Assembly: GCA_039105265.1 (NCBI GenBank)
Contig: JAPFFF010000012.1
Location: 4,650,001-4,714,000, forward strand
DNA length: 64,000 nucleotides
DNA from: Tritrichomonas musculus
Lineage: Eukaryota; Parabasalia; Tritrichomonadida; Tritrichomonadidae
Direction: 5' to 3'
Below are positions 1 to 9,967 of this stretch, one piece after another. Position 1 is the stretch's first letter. Every line of letters begins with the position of its first letter. The notes below the pieces were generated by a model. That model did no database searches. It worked only from the letters and a program-made list of their open reading frames with translations, and was not told the DNA's origin. The translations under genes and the position numbers were made by a program.

Positions 1-1
1 T

Positions 2-1786
2 TGTTTTCTTTTCTTCTTTGAACCTTCTTTTATTAATGATCGTTTAGTTATTTTTGATTGGAGAAATGACATACAATCAATCATTCAAAATAGATTAAGA
101 GTTGTCACTGAAGAGAATAGAACTCCAATTGAATCGAGCATAAAAATGTCTCGAAATACAATCATGGAAATGTCATCCATTAAGTTCCCTAATATTGAAA
201 CTACATTTGAATTAACCAACATCAAATCATCATTATCAGCAGCAGCAGCATCTTCTAATATAAATACTACTTCAAATAGTCTTACTGAAAGCAGTTTTTA
301 TACAATGAATGGCTCATCGATGGACTACGTGACTAATGAAGAAGATCCAATTAAAACGATTTCTCATTTTAATTCCTCTTCTTTAATTAATCAAACACAA
401 CAACAACAGACAACTCGTCTTTCTGAATCTGCTGATTCAACTGAACAAGAACAAGGATCAATTGAACGTTTTCTTGCCAAAATTAACACAAATATTCGAC
501 TTTTTGAATCCCAAAAAATGGGTGAAGATGAAATGCATAGTTTGAATAGAAAGTTATGTCGTCAAATTGAAATTTTCGCTGCTCAATATTGCCGAGATAA
601 TGAAAGCAAGAAGCCAATTGACACTTCTTATAGTTTTGTCTTTAAAACAAGGCCAAACTTGCATTGTGCAGTGTTTATTAATCATGTTTTTGAGAGCATT
701 TTTATTTACATTCCTTCCAAAGGATTGAAAAGGAAAGTTTCACTTTTACCTGCGAAATCAACATCATCATTCACTGTTAACACAAACAAAGGGAACTTCA
801 CTTATCAATCAAATAGTGGCTTATTTAATTCAAAGTTCTTTTCAATCGTTTCTATGTTTTTAATGTGCGATAAAAAACAACATCATCAAGATTACAATTC
901 ATCAACAGCTTCCAAATATTTCATGGAAGCAAAGGAAGCTTTATTTGGCAACATTTGTGATTCTGTTCTTCTCGACTGGAACAAAGAACCAGACGATCAT
1001 CTTTTCGGTGAAAGTAAACTATTCGGAAAAGGATTAAAAGGCGCATTGTCAAGTGTGATTACATCTACACAGCCTGCCATTTTCTTTACTTGTGGCAACT
1101 TGAGAGCTTTGCCAATTGAGATGATGTTTCCAAATGTCTTGATCTTGAGAAGTTGGAGCTATTGCCATGCGATTATAAAACCAGTTGAGTTGTCAAGCTA
1201 CCCACATCCAACAGTCTGTAGGTGGAAAGGAACAGCTGAGCATTTGATGCAAAATGCCGTAAAAAGATCAGAAGAAGCTATTAGAACTTTTTTAAACGGT
1301 TGTGGCGGTTCTTATCAAACTACACCATATGTTAGAGGTAATGAAAGGAACGTTTGTTTTCCTTTCCCTTTGTTTTCATCTAACAAAGAAAACAATTATT
1401 ATTCGTCAACTTATCATTTCTGCCGTTTCGTTGACGTTGAGCCTAACAATTACCCGAAAATTGACTCAGCTTTGTTCATTTTCACTTATTCTGATATGTG
1501 CGAAATGCCTCAGATGCTGAAAAGCTTGGTTACTCAGTTCCCTTTCAGCTTCTACATGTTCATTCCTGCACAGTTCGTTAGAGAGGCTTTCAAATTGATG
1601 ATAGCAATATTCGAAAGACATAAAAGAAGAGAGGAATACTTCCAGAAAAACGCTGATAACCCCGAGGAAATGGCTTCAAAACATTCGATTATTTTGCAGG
1701 TTCCTTACGATTTCGTCACTTGTTTGCAGGATACTATAAAGGAACAATTGAAGTGTCCAGTGTCATTGATCGTTCCAACTCATTAA
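2..1786 (+). CDS. C-terminal part of a large protein, possibly CHAT/separase-like (5' end outside window)
   Basis: The frame is already open at base 2 and has no stop before 1786, so the ATG at 146 is probably internal and the gene begins outside the window. About 594 residues are visible. The first part is Ser/Asn/Gln-rich. The last ~250 residues look folded. A stretch around 1075-1180 (AIFFTCGNLRALPIEMMF, then VLILRSW) resembles the 'LVxxPDGxLxxLPxEAL...LxxxPS' core of CHAT and separase (C50) peptidases. ALFIFTYSDM near 1470 occupies the place of the strand that carries the catalytic His/Cys elements. I see no clear HGxG or Cys-Gly-Ser motif, so if it belongs to this clan it is likely inactive. 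That the frame is coding is clear. The family is a weak inference. Confidence 0.7.
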   Translation, partial: CFLFFFEPSFINDRLVIFDWRNDIQSIIQNRLRVVTEENRTPIESSIKMSRNTIMEMSSIKFPNIETTFELTNIKSSLSAAAASSNINTTSNSLTESSFYTMNGSSMDYVTNEEDPIKTISHFNSSSLINQTQQQQTTRLSESADSTEQEQGSIERFLAKINTNIRLFESQKMGEDEMHSLNRKLCRQIEIFAAQYCRDNESKKPIDTSYSFVFKTRPNLHCAVFINHVFESIFIYIPSKGLKRKVSLLPAKSTSSFTVNTNKGNFTYQSNSGLFNSKFFSIVSMFLMCDKKQHHQDYNSSTASKYFMEAKEALFGNICDSVLLDWNKEPDDHLFGESKLFGKGLKGALSSVITSTQPAIFFTCGNLRALPIEMMFPNVLILRSWSYCHAIIKPVELSSYPHPTVCRWKGTAEHLMQNAVKRSEEAIRTFLNGCGGSYQTTPYVRGNERNVCFPFPLFSSNKENNYYSSTYHFCRFVDVEPNNYPKIDSALFIFTYSDMCEMPQMLKSLVTQFPFSFYMFIPAQFVREAFKLMIAIFERHKRREEYFQKNADNPEEMASKHSIILQVPYDFVTCLQDTIKEQLKCPVSLIVPTH

Positions 1787-1870
1787 TTTTTATTTATTTT
1801 ATATTTATTTATTTTTTTATGATTTAAATACCAAGTAATAAATATTATATATGAAAAATCTTCTTTTGGT

Positions 1871-1884
1871 AAAAAAAAAAAAAA
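1871..1884 (-). terminator. Pol III oligo-T terminator of the tRNA-Trp gene
   Basis: Fourteen consecutive T on the minus strand begin four bases beyond the tRNA 3' end, as expected for RNA polymerase III termination. Confidence 0.7.
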
Positions 1885-1888
1885 GTTA

Positions 1889-1960
1889 TGAGGCCGAAGG
1901 GAGTCGAACCCCCAACCTTGAGATCTGGAGTCTCACGCAATACCATTATGCTACAGCCCC
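1889..1960 (-). tRNA. tRNA-Trp (CCA anticodon)
   Basis: Read on the minus strand, a 72-nt cloverleaf folds. It has a 7-bp acceptor GGGGCTG/CGGCCTC with discriminator A, a D-arm with box A TAGCATAATGG, a 5-bp anticodon stem TGAGA/TCTCA around loop CTCCAGA (anticodon CCA, complement of 1926-1928), and a T-arm with GGTTCGACTCC as box B. No intron is seen and CCA is not encoded. A run of 14 T follows a few bases after the 3' end (A-run at 1871-1884 on the + strand), a good RNA polymerase III terminator. Two G-U pairs weaken the T-stem slightly. Confidence 0.95.
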
Positions 1961-2425
1961 TTGATTTTAAATCAAAAATATTTATATATTTATAAAAATA
2001 TTCTGTTTTATTCAATCAAGTATTAATATATAATGAATAATAATCTTTATTAATCAAACTTGATGATAAAAGCAATGATTTAAAGAAATTTTTTTTTTTA
2101 AGAAATTTTAGATTAAATAATCAATATTCAAATATATGAAACAAATTGATCTAAATGCTAAAAGCATTGCCAAATTAGTACAAATATCGGTGCTATATAA
2201 ACAAAAAAGTTAAAATGAAGACAAGAAATGATAAAAATTTATGATTTAGATATAAGAGCGATGCTCGAATTATCTTGCGATCGCACTTTTGATAATATTA
2301 CATATATATATAAGGACAAAATACTAATATATACACTAATAATTAATAATCACAAAAATACACAATAAAATATTCGATAATATGAAAAATATTATAATAT
2401 ACAATATATAATCGAATAAAATAAA
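1961..2425. other. AT-rich spacer between tRNA and RAWUL-like gene
   Basis: About 465 bases of AT-rich sequence upstream of the tRNA and downstream of the minus-strand gene. It contains (TA)n-like tracts near 2300. No coding signal or repeat pair was noticed. Confidence 0.5.
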
Positions 2426-3454
2426 TTAACATGAGTTAACTTGGCTTGAGCGATGAATAAGAGCTTCAAGGCTCTCTTTGAGTTTAATCGATTCTCTTGA
2501 TTGTTCTTCGCCATTCAATGACGATGAATACGAGTTTGAAAAAGAGTTTGATGATTGATCAAAACCGAAAGAAGGAGGCATTGTTCCAAAAGAGTCGGCA
2601 TACATTGATATTCCAGTATGGAAAAGTGTGCATGACGGCGATGTAGGAACTTCTGCCCAATTTGGTGATGTAGATCGTTGATTCTTTACAACAGGTGGTG
2701 ATTGAAAAGAATTTATGTTTGGCTGATAATTTGATTTCTGATAATAAACTTGCTGTTGCGGACACTTCCCAATGCTTGAAGAAGAAAACATCATCGGCGA
2801 TGAATATATTTGAGGTGGTGAAGGAGCGGGCGATGCTATAGATGATTGTAATTGAGATGGCGGCGTAAGTGGCATAGTTTGATATTGTTTTTGTGGTGTC
2901 ATTGGATATACTTGGCTAGTAGGATAGTTGTTTTCGACTAGCATTTGATTTCCTCCGATGCAAGAATCAATAATGTTATTTGTTGGAGACGAAACAATTC
3001 GCTGTGATGATGGCTGAACAAAGGCATAAAATAAAAGAGCCTCGTCTTTCATTGAAGTCATCATCATTAAATCTGATATTGTTATAGAGAGAGGAACCGA
3101 AACAAAAGATCCAAGCCTTTGGACGGATAAAGTAACTCTCATTGCTCCACTTACTGGTGGAGAAAATGTAGATGAATTGTTTGGACCATAACCTCCAAGC
3201 AAATTTGCGTTGCAATTATTATAATTGCAATTCAAGCAGCAATTATTTATATTAGGGCTGCCATTTACTACTTGCTGAATATTTTGACCAGCCATTCTTG
3301 CAAAAACGTAAGAAGCAATAGTATTTAATTGAGTATTAAAAGAAACTTTGAAGCGCTGAATCGGGTTGTTGCGACATCTAATAACATATCTATGGTCTGT
3401 ATCAGTTAGTGGGGAAAGCTTGACGTATAGTTCTGCATCTAAAGGTGAAAACAT
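2426..3454 (-). CDS. RING1-type RAWUL-domain protein without RING finger (tentative)
   Basis: 342 residues from an ATG, with non-coding AT-rich DNA directly upstream. The N-terminal ~150 residues resemble the RAWUL ubiquitin-like domain of Polycomb RING1/PCGF proteins. AELYVKLSP corresponds to the 'ELVFRPHP' strand, RYVI and the TIASYVFARM helix to '[22 protein letters not shown]', then VTLSV...GSFVSVPLSITISDLM and DEALLFYAFV to the 'FTVLNGSFSLELV ... MELYYAP' end. An Asn/Cys-rich loop (about residues 58-85) interrupts the domain. The rest is a Ser/Pro/Gln/Asn-rich tail with several PxPP segments, probably disordered. The RING finger normally N-terminal to RAWUL in RING1 is absent. In RING1/PCGF this domain mediates Polycomb assembly, so a chromatin role is inferred, not shown. 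That it is a gene is likely; the domain call is moderate. Confidence 0.6.
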   Translation of the reverse strand: MFSPLDAELYVKLSPLTDTDHRYVIRCRNNPIQRFKVSFNTQLNTIASYVFARMAGQNIQQVVNGSPNINNCCLNCNYNNCNANLLGGYGPNNSSTFSPPVSGAMRVTLSVQRLGSFVSVPLSITISDLMMMTSMKDEALLFYAFVQPSSQRIVSSPTNNIIDSCIGGNQMLVENNYPTSQVYPMTPQKQYQTMPLTPPSQLQSSIASPAPSPPQIYSSPMMFSSSSIGKCPQQQVYYQKSNYQPNINSFQSPPVVKNQRSTSPNWAEVPTSPSCTLFHTGISMYADSFGTMPPSFGFDQSSNSFSNSYSSSLNGEEQSRESIKLKESLEALIHRSSQVNSC

Positions 3455-5643
3455 GTCTCTTTTTTTTAAAATTTTAAATGTGGCTAAAAAAAAAAAAAAT
3501 GAATTGTAGCAATGTTAGCAAGAAACAAAAAGTTGCAACATTGACGAGAACAAGGCAAAACAAACCGAAACCACTAACCAATAACCGGTAAAAATTATCT
3601 AAATAAAGTTTCCAAATGAAAATTTTTCTATCAAAAACAAAAAACCGCGGTTTTTTATAACTTTTTGATGATTTGAACATGAAATGTTTTCACCTTTAAT
3701 TATTAACGCAATATCTTTTTCGGAGGAAAAAGTTATATTTAAATCAATAATATAATAATATATATCGATTTTTCCCCAAAAAAATAAATGTAGATTAATA
3801 AAGTGATCGAGTTTATTATTTGATTTAAAAGTTTTCAGAAATAAAAAACGGTTTTTCATAAATTTTTGAAAAATAATTCAAAATTTCATTATTAAATTTC
3901 AAAGGGACTTTCAAATGAAATGATTTTGGTAAATTTCACTTTTTATGTTAATAATTAGCTTTTATCTTGCTTGATCATTTCATCAATGTCGTTAACGATG
4001 CTTTTACCTCACATGTCATTCGCTGTTAGTAAGCCGTCATAGCTTCAATGAATATCAAGATGATCTCCATGAAATCTTCAAAAAAGTTGCTCAAAATTTC
4101 CGCGCCTTTTTTTTAGTTTTAAAATAATCATTTTACATTACCAAAAAAAGCGCCAATTTAGCCTGCTAGAAAGGCTGCTTTGGCACCTTCCTTTTATTCT
4201 TTCGAACAAGCTCAGGTATTTGACAGCCAGCGCTCTTAATATTATTAATTTTAATTTTAGAAGGATTTCAAGCAAAGCTTTTACTTTTAAAACACTCTTA
4301 GGGTGTGTCTTAATATGGAAGAATAGTACAAAAACCCCTATTTATTCGGAAGACCATGCATTTAGAAAGATAAATATAATAAAAGGCGGTTTAGGCCAAT
4401 AATTACGGTTATTTATTACCTTTTGATTTTTCAATGTTTTTTAAGCGTTATCGGCTGTTTTCTTATTGAAAAATATTATCTTTTGAATAACCTTTCAATT
4501 ATATGCACGTTTTAATTTTTTTAATTCAATATTTATAATCGTTTTTTCCATATATTTTTCAAGTCATGGTCATGATATTATACCTTATATCAACTCTTAT
4601 ATATAAAATTTAATAATATATAGTCAAAATTGTTATAATATATCACTCAAATGCAAATAATATTATTATGTATGAAACGAATTTCAATTACAAGTTGTCA
4701 ATGACCCATTCCCCAGTCTAACATTAATCATATATCAAATAAAAATAACTTATTTATCAATTTTTTTTTTTTTTAAAATGGAGAAATATTTAATAACTCA
4801 TTTATAAAACAAGCCTATCTCATATTAAAGCCAAAATTTCTTGTTAAAATGCAAATAATTTATGATTGATTTTGGAATTATAAAGCATTGTTTTTTATTG
4901 AGATAACATATAATATTAATCATTTAAATTAAAAAATAGGTAGTTTGAATTGTTGATGCTGGAGTAAGAGCAGCGGAAAAAGCTGAATTTACAATTCATT
5001 TTGTCAAAGATCAAGTTCTATAAGATCACGAGTGAACCAGCAATAACAAAATCATCATAAAGTAGACATTTTTGAAAAAAGCCAGACATAATAAAAGCCT
5101 CATTAATGCATATTAATATAAGTTATTATCATGTTGCAAATGAAGAAAATAAAAACTATATCTTAAGCTTCTGTTCTTAAATTAACTGTCATTTCCGGTG
5201 TTCTTTAGCTAATTTTTTTGAAATCAATGAGAAATAGTCAATTTTAATTGTTGATACTCTGATTGAATGGAGAATTGAATTAAAGAACAAACTTTATTGC
5301 CTGAAAACGATCGTAGATTGTAGAAAATATGCAATATCTAGCAAATGGTTCGAAAATTGGTGATTTATTAGTGAAATTTTTAAAAATAAAAATTAACATT
5401 CAAAAAAAATTGAGAATTTTTTTAGAACGGAGGAACTTAGAATTTCCAATGATCTATTCTCAACAATTATAAACTAATAATTTCTACCAGATATGAATTT
5501 TGATTTTAGCAAAATCTCCGAAAAAAACATGAGAATTTTCAGATAAATGTGTTTTATTTTATTTTTTTTTTTGATCTGAATATTATTCAAAAATTCTGAG
5601 ATATCTGAATTATTTTACAAACAAAATCCATTTGACAAATCAA
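3455..5643. other. 2.2-kb intergenic region with faint coding remnants
   Basis: AT-rich and mostly featureless. About 3970-4125 on the + strand has protein-like pieces in two frames (DHFINVVNDAFTSHVIRC, then FNEYQDDLHEIFKKVAQNF). The first piece has a 'SHVxRC' pattern as in Pumilio/Nop9-type helical repeats, but it is too short to name. About 4950-5020 has another short open piece (VDAGVRAAEKAEFTIHFVKD). These may be dead gene fragments. No inverted-repeat element was seen. Confidence 0.3.
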
Positions 5644-6936
5644 ATGAATCATATTCAACTTGAGTGCTCAAGTATTTTACAAGTTCCTCTTCAGGTATAT
5701 TACAATGATTTTACATTTATAGTTAATGGTAATGAATTTAAGACAAGTCGATTAGTATCTGATCTATTATCACCAAAAATCAGCCAAATACACTCAAATG
5801 ATCCGACAGCAAATACATTTACGATTAATATCGAAGAGCAAGGTGACTTTTCTCATATTCTTCAGCTTGTTAATTTCAAATCAAATGAAATTTCAGATGA
5901 CGAAATACCATTCGTAACTCACGTTCTCGAAATTCTATGCAATGACACAATAAAAATACAAGAGAGACAATTCATTGAGCTTACAAAAGATAATATTATA
6001 AATGAAATTCACAAACACGAATCACATTACAAATATTTCCCAGACCGTTATTCAGAAGAAATAGAATTCATATCCACCAACTTTGATGAACTTCTAACCA
6101 CAAAAGAAGAAGAACTCATTAACCTTAAAATTGAGACTATTGAAAAAGTTCTAACCAACGAACACCTCACAATTGAGACCGAAGATGCACTTTTACGGTT
6201 TGTCAATAAGCTTTACAAACGAAATCCAAACTTTTCATTTTTGTACGAGTACGTTTACTTTATAAACGTGTCATCTGAAGCAATCAAAGAATTCACTCAC
6301 AATTTTGATGCAGACGACATCACTGGCGGCGCCTGGATGAGGCTCTGCGAGAGGCTTGAAGCAGAGGATCTGAAGGACCAGAAAGTGAAGGGAAGAGAGA
6401 CGAGGTACAAAAAACAAAAAGAAAGAGGAATGACCTTCCAGCCGTCTGAAAGTGACCCGTTCTCTGGCATCATAAACTACATCAGAGAGAACGGAAACAT
6501 CGACAACGATGTGCAGGTTACTGCATCATCAATTGGAGATAGTAGGAAACATTATCAGCCGCGGACGGTTCTAATGAAAGAGAATAGTCAATACTACTTT
6601 TGCTCAAACGACATACCAAACAGTTGGCTGAAAATCGACTTCAAAGATCATCGGATAATTCCAACCGCCTACACAATCAGATCAAGCAATCAAAGTGGCT
6701 TTAACCCGAAAAGCTGGGTCATACAAGTCTCCAACGACAACAACTCTTGGTCGACAATCGACACAGTGAACGACTGCCCAGATTTGAACGGGGATAGACT
6801 TGTCCACACATTCAGGATACCCGAAGAGCAGACAAGCGAGTTCCGCTATTTCAGAATCTTCCAGACAGGACCAACGCACAATAATAATAACAATCTTGTA
6901 TTCCAAACCATTGAAATCTACGGGACACTCGTCTAA
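5644..6936 (+). CDS. BTB-like / F5-8 type C (discoidin) domain protein
   Basis: 430 residues from the first in-frame ATG (5644). Residues ~10-100 form a BTB/POZ-like domain (FTFIVNGNEF, RLVSDLLSPKIS, then a FSHILQLVN segment). A helical, BACK-like middle follows (~100-260). Residues ~275-430 form an F5/8 type C (discoidin-like) beta sandwich: SSIGDSRKHYQPRTVL, SWLKIDFKDHRIIPTAYTIRS, PKSWVIQVSNDNNSW, FRYFRIFQTG and a final FQTIEIYGTL. BTB-BACK-F5/8C is the BTBD9 arrangement. It is expanded in trichomonads, where its role is unknown; protein-protein scaffolding or cullin adaptor function is an inference. The second half (from ~6300) is clearly more GC-rich than the first. A second gene of the same architecture lies at 27897-29273. 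Confidence 0.85.
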   Translation: MNHIQLECSSILQVPLQVYYNDFTFIVNGNEFKTSRLVSDLLSPKISQIHSNDPTANTFTINIEEQGDFSHILQLVNFKSNEISDDEIPFVTHVLEILCNDTIKIQERQFIELTKDNIINEIHKHESHYKYFPDRYSEEIEFISTNFDELLTTKEEELINLKIETIEKVLTNEHLTIETEDALLRFVNKLYKRNPNFSFLYEYVYFINVSSEAIKEFTHNFDADDITGGAWMRLCERLEAEDLKDQKVKGRETRYKKQKERGMTFQPSESDPFSGIINYIRENGNIDNDVQVTASSIGDSRKHYQPRTVLMKENSQYYFCSNDIPNSWLKIDFKDHRIIPTAYTIRSSNQSGFNPKSWVIQVSNDNNSWSTIDTVNDCPDLNGDRLVHTFRIPEEQTSEFRYFRIFQTGPTHNNNNNLVFQTIEIYGTLV

Positions 6937-7003
6937 ACAGTCACTTTATCTTATATAAAATCTAAAAATGCAATAATAAAGACAAATTACTTTAAATAAC
7001 ATT

Positions 7004-9622
7004 TTATAATTCATTTAGTGAGAAGTAGGCATCATGAATCAGCTGAGAAAGTTTCTCGTTATTGTTCTGCTGCGCGTAGTACAGCGCAGTCTTCATGTTC
7101 AAGTCTTTATCTTTTGAAAGATCAATTCGCTTCACCTTCAGAAGAACTTCGCACAGCTTCAGGTCGTTGCATTTGGCAACGAATGTCAGGATACCGAAAT
7201 TAAGATTCTTGAAATCAACTCCTCTTTCAATGAGGAATCTCAGCACGCTGTAGCTATGCTTAGAGATTGCCTTGCAAACAAAATCATCAATCAGAGCGAT
7301 TTCTTTGCAAAAAACAACATTATTATGATTATCATTGTTATTTTGATTATCATTGTTATTTTGATTATCATTGTTTTGATTGTCATTGTTGTTTTGATTG
7401 TCATTGTTTTGATTGTCATTGTTTTGATTGTCATTGTTTTGATTATCATTGTTATTTTGATTATCATTGTTATTTTGATTATCATTGTTATTTTGATTAT
7501 CATTGTTATTTTGATTATCATTGTTATTTTGATTATCATTGTTATTTTGATTATCATTGTTATTTTGATTATCATTGTTATTTTGATTATCATTGTTATT
7601 TTGATTATCATTGTTATTTTGATTATCATTGTTATTTTGATTATCATTGTTATTTTGATTATCATTGTTATTTTGATTATCATTGTTATTTTGATTGTCA
7701 TTGTTATTTTGATTGTTGTTTCCTTGAATTACGCCACCGATGACAAAAACTTGATCGTTGTTATTAATTTCGTTATTTACATCGAAAGAGATCAAGTGGC
7801 TTATGTTGCATGCTCTGCATTGCTTTGCTCCACAATCACAGAACGATCGCGTGTTCTTTGCAGTCAAATGTTCAGCATGCTTTCTGTGACAATTCTTTGC
7901 GCAAAAGTGACAAAAACCCTGCAAGTCATTTAGACTTCTGTCTTTGATGCACTTAGCGCACTGCCAAAACTCCTGGTCAATGAACTGATTCTTATAAATT
8001 TGGCAAGTGCAGCAAGTATTCTTCACAGAGAAGAACACGAATTTGAGATTATAAAGCCACTCCAAAAGTTCTGTTGAATGACAACAAACAGTTTCTTCGA
8101 GTGCTTTTTTCAATGAATTTGAAATGATTTCTTTTGAATATTTTTTTTCATCATTTAAAGAGTTGTAAACAATGTGAATGATTTCATAACTGCCTCCATG
8201 AATTGCATTAACAAACGTGCTTTCACTGACCTTTCCACCAACCAACAACAGAAACTTGAAACATTTCGTTGATCCATGCAAAGCAGCATAATTGATGTGA
8301 CTTATTTTTCCTGTTGATTGTTCGAAAATGTCGGCAGGCAGCAAAGAATTAGCAAAATCATTTGTGTAAAAAGTTTGATTTCCATAAATATTTCTCAGCT
8401 CTTCAGAATCATCATTTCTTATTGCAATTGCTGCTTCAGATTGATTTGCTCCTTCTCTCATTGAATTCTCATAAAATGACTTAAATTTGTCTCCAATTTC
8501 ATTAAACAAAAAATTTATAATTTTTTTATGATCGTTACAATTTTCACCATTTGTTGCTAAATTCATCTTTTCTCTTTCTCTTTTCTCAACGAATTTGAAG
8601 TAATCACGAACTTCTGTATCGTACGTGTAACTGTTGCTTTCAATTTCTTTGTCAGAAAAATAATATGAACATTTCACTCGCAACGGAAGCTGGTGATACT
8701 GGAGAAGATTCATTTCATACAAATATCGAAAGATGAAGATGTCACAATGATTTTTTTGTTCCATCGAATTCTTAAGAATCATCGATAAAATCGCTGAAAC
8801 GTCATAATTGTGGCGGTTTAAAAATTCAATGAAACTCATGTATGTGTAGGACATATGGGGCTTCTCAATGCAGGCTTCATAGATTAAATTACCAATGTTG
8901 TCATCATATGAATGATCAAAATCAATTTTTAAGAAGTTTTTAAAATCTTCATTTTCATCATCATCTTGATCTTCTTCTTCATCTCCTTTGTTTGGCAGTT
9001 TCTCATTTGAATCCGATTTGGCTGCATCTTTTAATAATAATGAACTATCAGTACTGATGATATCGGATGAATTAAATTGGAAAAATTGCGAAGTTGAACT
9101 ACTTTCTAAATTCGTATCGTCTAAGGTGAAATTCTGGTCAAAATTTTCACCTATACTCTCTTTGTTTTGATGTTGGTTATTATCGCTGCTGTTCACTATT
9201 ACTTTACTGATCTTTTTAAAGGAAAAAATGGATTCTTCAATTTTCTCTAGTTTAAGAAAAATTGGATTTTGAAGTATTGCATCGTATTGTTCTCTGAATT
9301 TGCGACAAATATTAATAAGTTTACTGAATTCAAGATATTCCGCTATTTCCTCTAAAAAATCAATGTTGTTAATGTTGATGAATATTTGTCTCAAATTAAA
9401 GATATGCCATAGATCTTCAAAAAAATATGTATCAGAATCTGGTTCAAAATCTATTTCGACATCTTTTTTATTGGCGTTTTGAAGTAAAACTTTAATTTTG
9501 GGTGAATAATAACTAACAATTTGCTTGATACAAGAATACTTTTCACCTTTGAAAATTAAATTTATTTTCTGATTTAAGTCAATATTATCGTCATCATTCG
9601 GGTGTAGAATAAAACAAAACAT
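7004..9622 (-). CDS. BTB-like / ankyrin protein with UBR-box zinc finger and NNNDNQ repeat
   Basis: 872 residues from an ATG. Residues ~12-115 resemble the BTB-like N-terminus of trichomonad ankyrin proteins (NLIFKGEKYSC, VSYYSPKIKVLL). Residues ~240-535 are helical DUF3447/ankyrin-type (HINYAALHGSTKCFKFLL, FVNAIHGGSYEIIHIVYN). Residues ~537-605 hold a Cys/His cluster (CTCQ, CAKC, CHFCAKNCHRKH, SFCDCG) that matches a UBR box, the zinc fold that reads N-degrons in N-recognin E3 ligases. A ~130-residue stretch of the hexapeptide NNNDNQ follows. A last ankyrin block (~780-872: VLRFLIERGVDF, LCEVLLKV) ends the protein. BTB plus UBR box suggests a link to ubiquitin signalling, by inference. Its 5' side faces the divergent gene at 11016, with a MITE between them. 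Confidence 0.85.
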   Translation of the reverse strand: MFCFILHPNDDDNIDLNQKINLIFKGEKYSCIKQIVSYYSPKIKVLLQNANKKDVEIDFEPDSDTYFFEDLWHIFNLRQIFININNIDFLEEIAEYLEFSKLINICRKFREQYDAILQNPIFLKLEKIEESIFSFKKISKVIVNSSDNNQHQNKESIGENFDQNFTLDDTNLESSSTSQFFQFNSSDIISTDSSLLLKDAAKSDSNEKLPNKGDEEEDQDDDENEDFKNFLKIDFDHSYDDNIGNLIYEACIEKPHMSYTYMSFIEFLNRHNYDVSAILSMILKNSMEQKNHCDIFIFRYLYEMNLLQYHQLPLRVKCSYYFSDKEIESNSYTYDTEVRDYFKFVEKREREKMNLATNGENCNDHKKIINFLFNEIGDKFKSFYENSMREGANQSEAAIAIRNDDSEELRNIYGNQTFYTNDFANSLLPADIFEQSTGKISHINYAALHGSTKCFKFLLLVGGKVSESTFVNAIHGGSYEIIHIVYNSLNDEKKYSKEIISNSLKKALEETVCCHSTELLEWLYNLKFVFFSVKNTCCTCQIYKNQFIDQEFWQCAKCIKDRSLNDLQGFCHFCAKNCHRKHAEHLTAKNTRSFCDCGAKQCRACNISHLISFDVNNEINNNDQVFVIGGVIQGNNNQNNNDNQNNNDNQNNNDNQNNNDNQNNNDNQNNNDNQNNNDNQNNNDNQNNNDNQNNNDNQNNNDNQNNNDNQNNNDNQNNNDNQNNNDNQNNDNQNNDNQNNDNQNNNDNQNNDNQNNNDNQNNNDNHNNVVFCKEIALIDDFVCKAISKHSYSVLRFLIERGVDFKNLNFGILTFVAKCNDLKLCEVLLKVKRIDLSKDKDLNMKTALYYAQQNNNEKLSQLIHDAYFSLNEL
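7318..7717 (-). repeat. In-frame 18-bp tandem repeat encoding NNNDNQ
   Basis: About 20 near-identical 18-bp units (+ strand ttattttgattatcattg) lie inside the UBR-box gene and encode Asn-Asn-Asn-Asp-Asn-Gln. A few units are 15 bp (NNDNQ), all in frame. Near-perfect unit identity points to recent slippage, and the length is probably polymorphic. Confidence 0.95.
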
Positions 9623-9967
9623 TAAAATACCTTTGTTAATAAATTTCCGTTATTTAATAAAATTGAATTTATCGTTAATTCAATTTCTTTCAATTTTTTC
9701 TTAAATTTCAGATTTGTTTTAATTCTTTTTAACTTTGATTATAAACACTTAAGTCTCAAAATAAAAAGGAAATATAAACAATAAAAGTACCTTGTAATAT
9801 TTTTCTATTCCTAGATTTGATTGATTGTATAATTTGGCCAATATTCATTGAAAATGATGTTTCTATCTTATCAGAGGCTTTCGAATAATATTTTGTGACT
9901 GTTGCTAATTTGATTTTTACTATTCTTTTTTTTTTTTTTTTTTTTTTTATTTAATTTTATTTACCAA

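Noticed and set aside
7318-7717. CRISPR-like array
   Set aside because: Direct tandem repeats without spacers, inside a eukaryotic coding frame.
7256-7933. Long open frames opposite the NNNDNQ repeat (Ile/Val- and Tyr/His/Cys-rich)
   Set aside because: They are translations of the antisense of an 18-bp repeat, with no start context or domain; the minus-strand gene explains the sequence.
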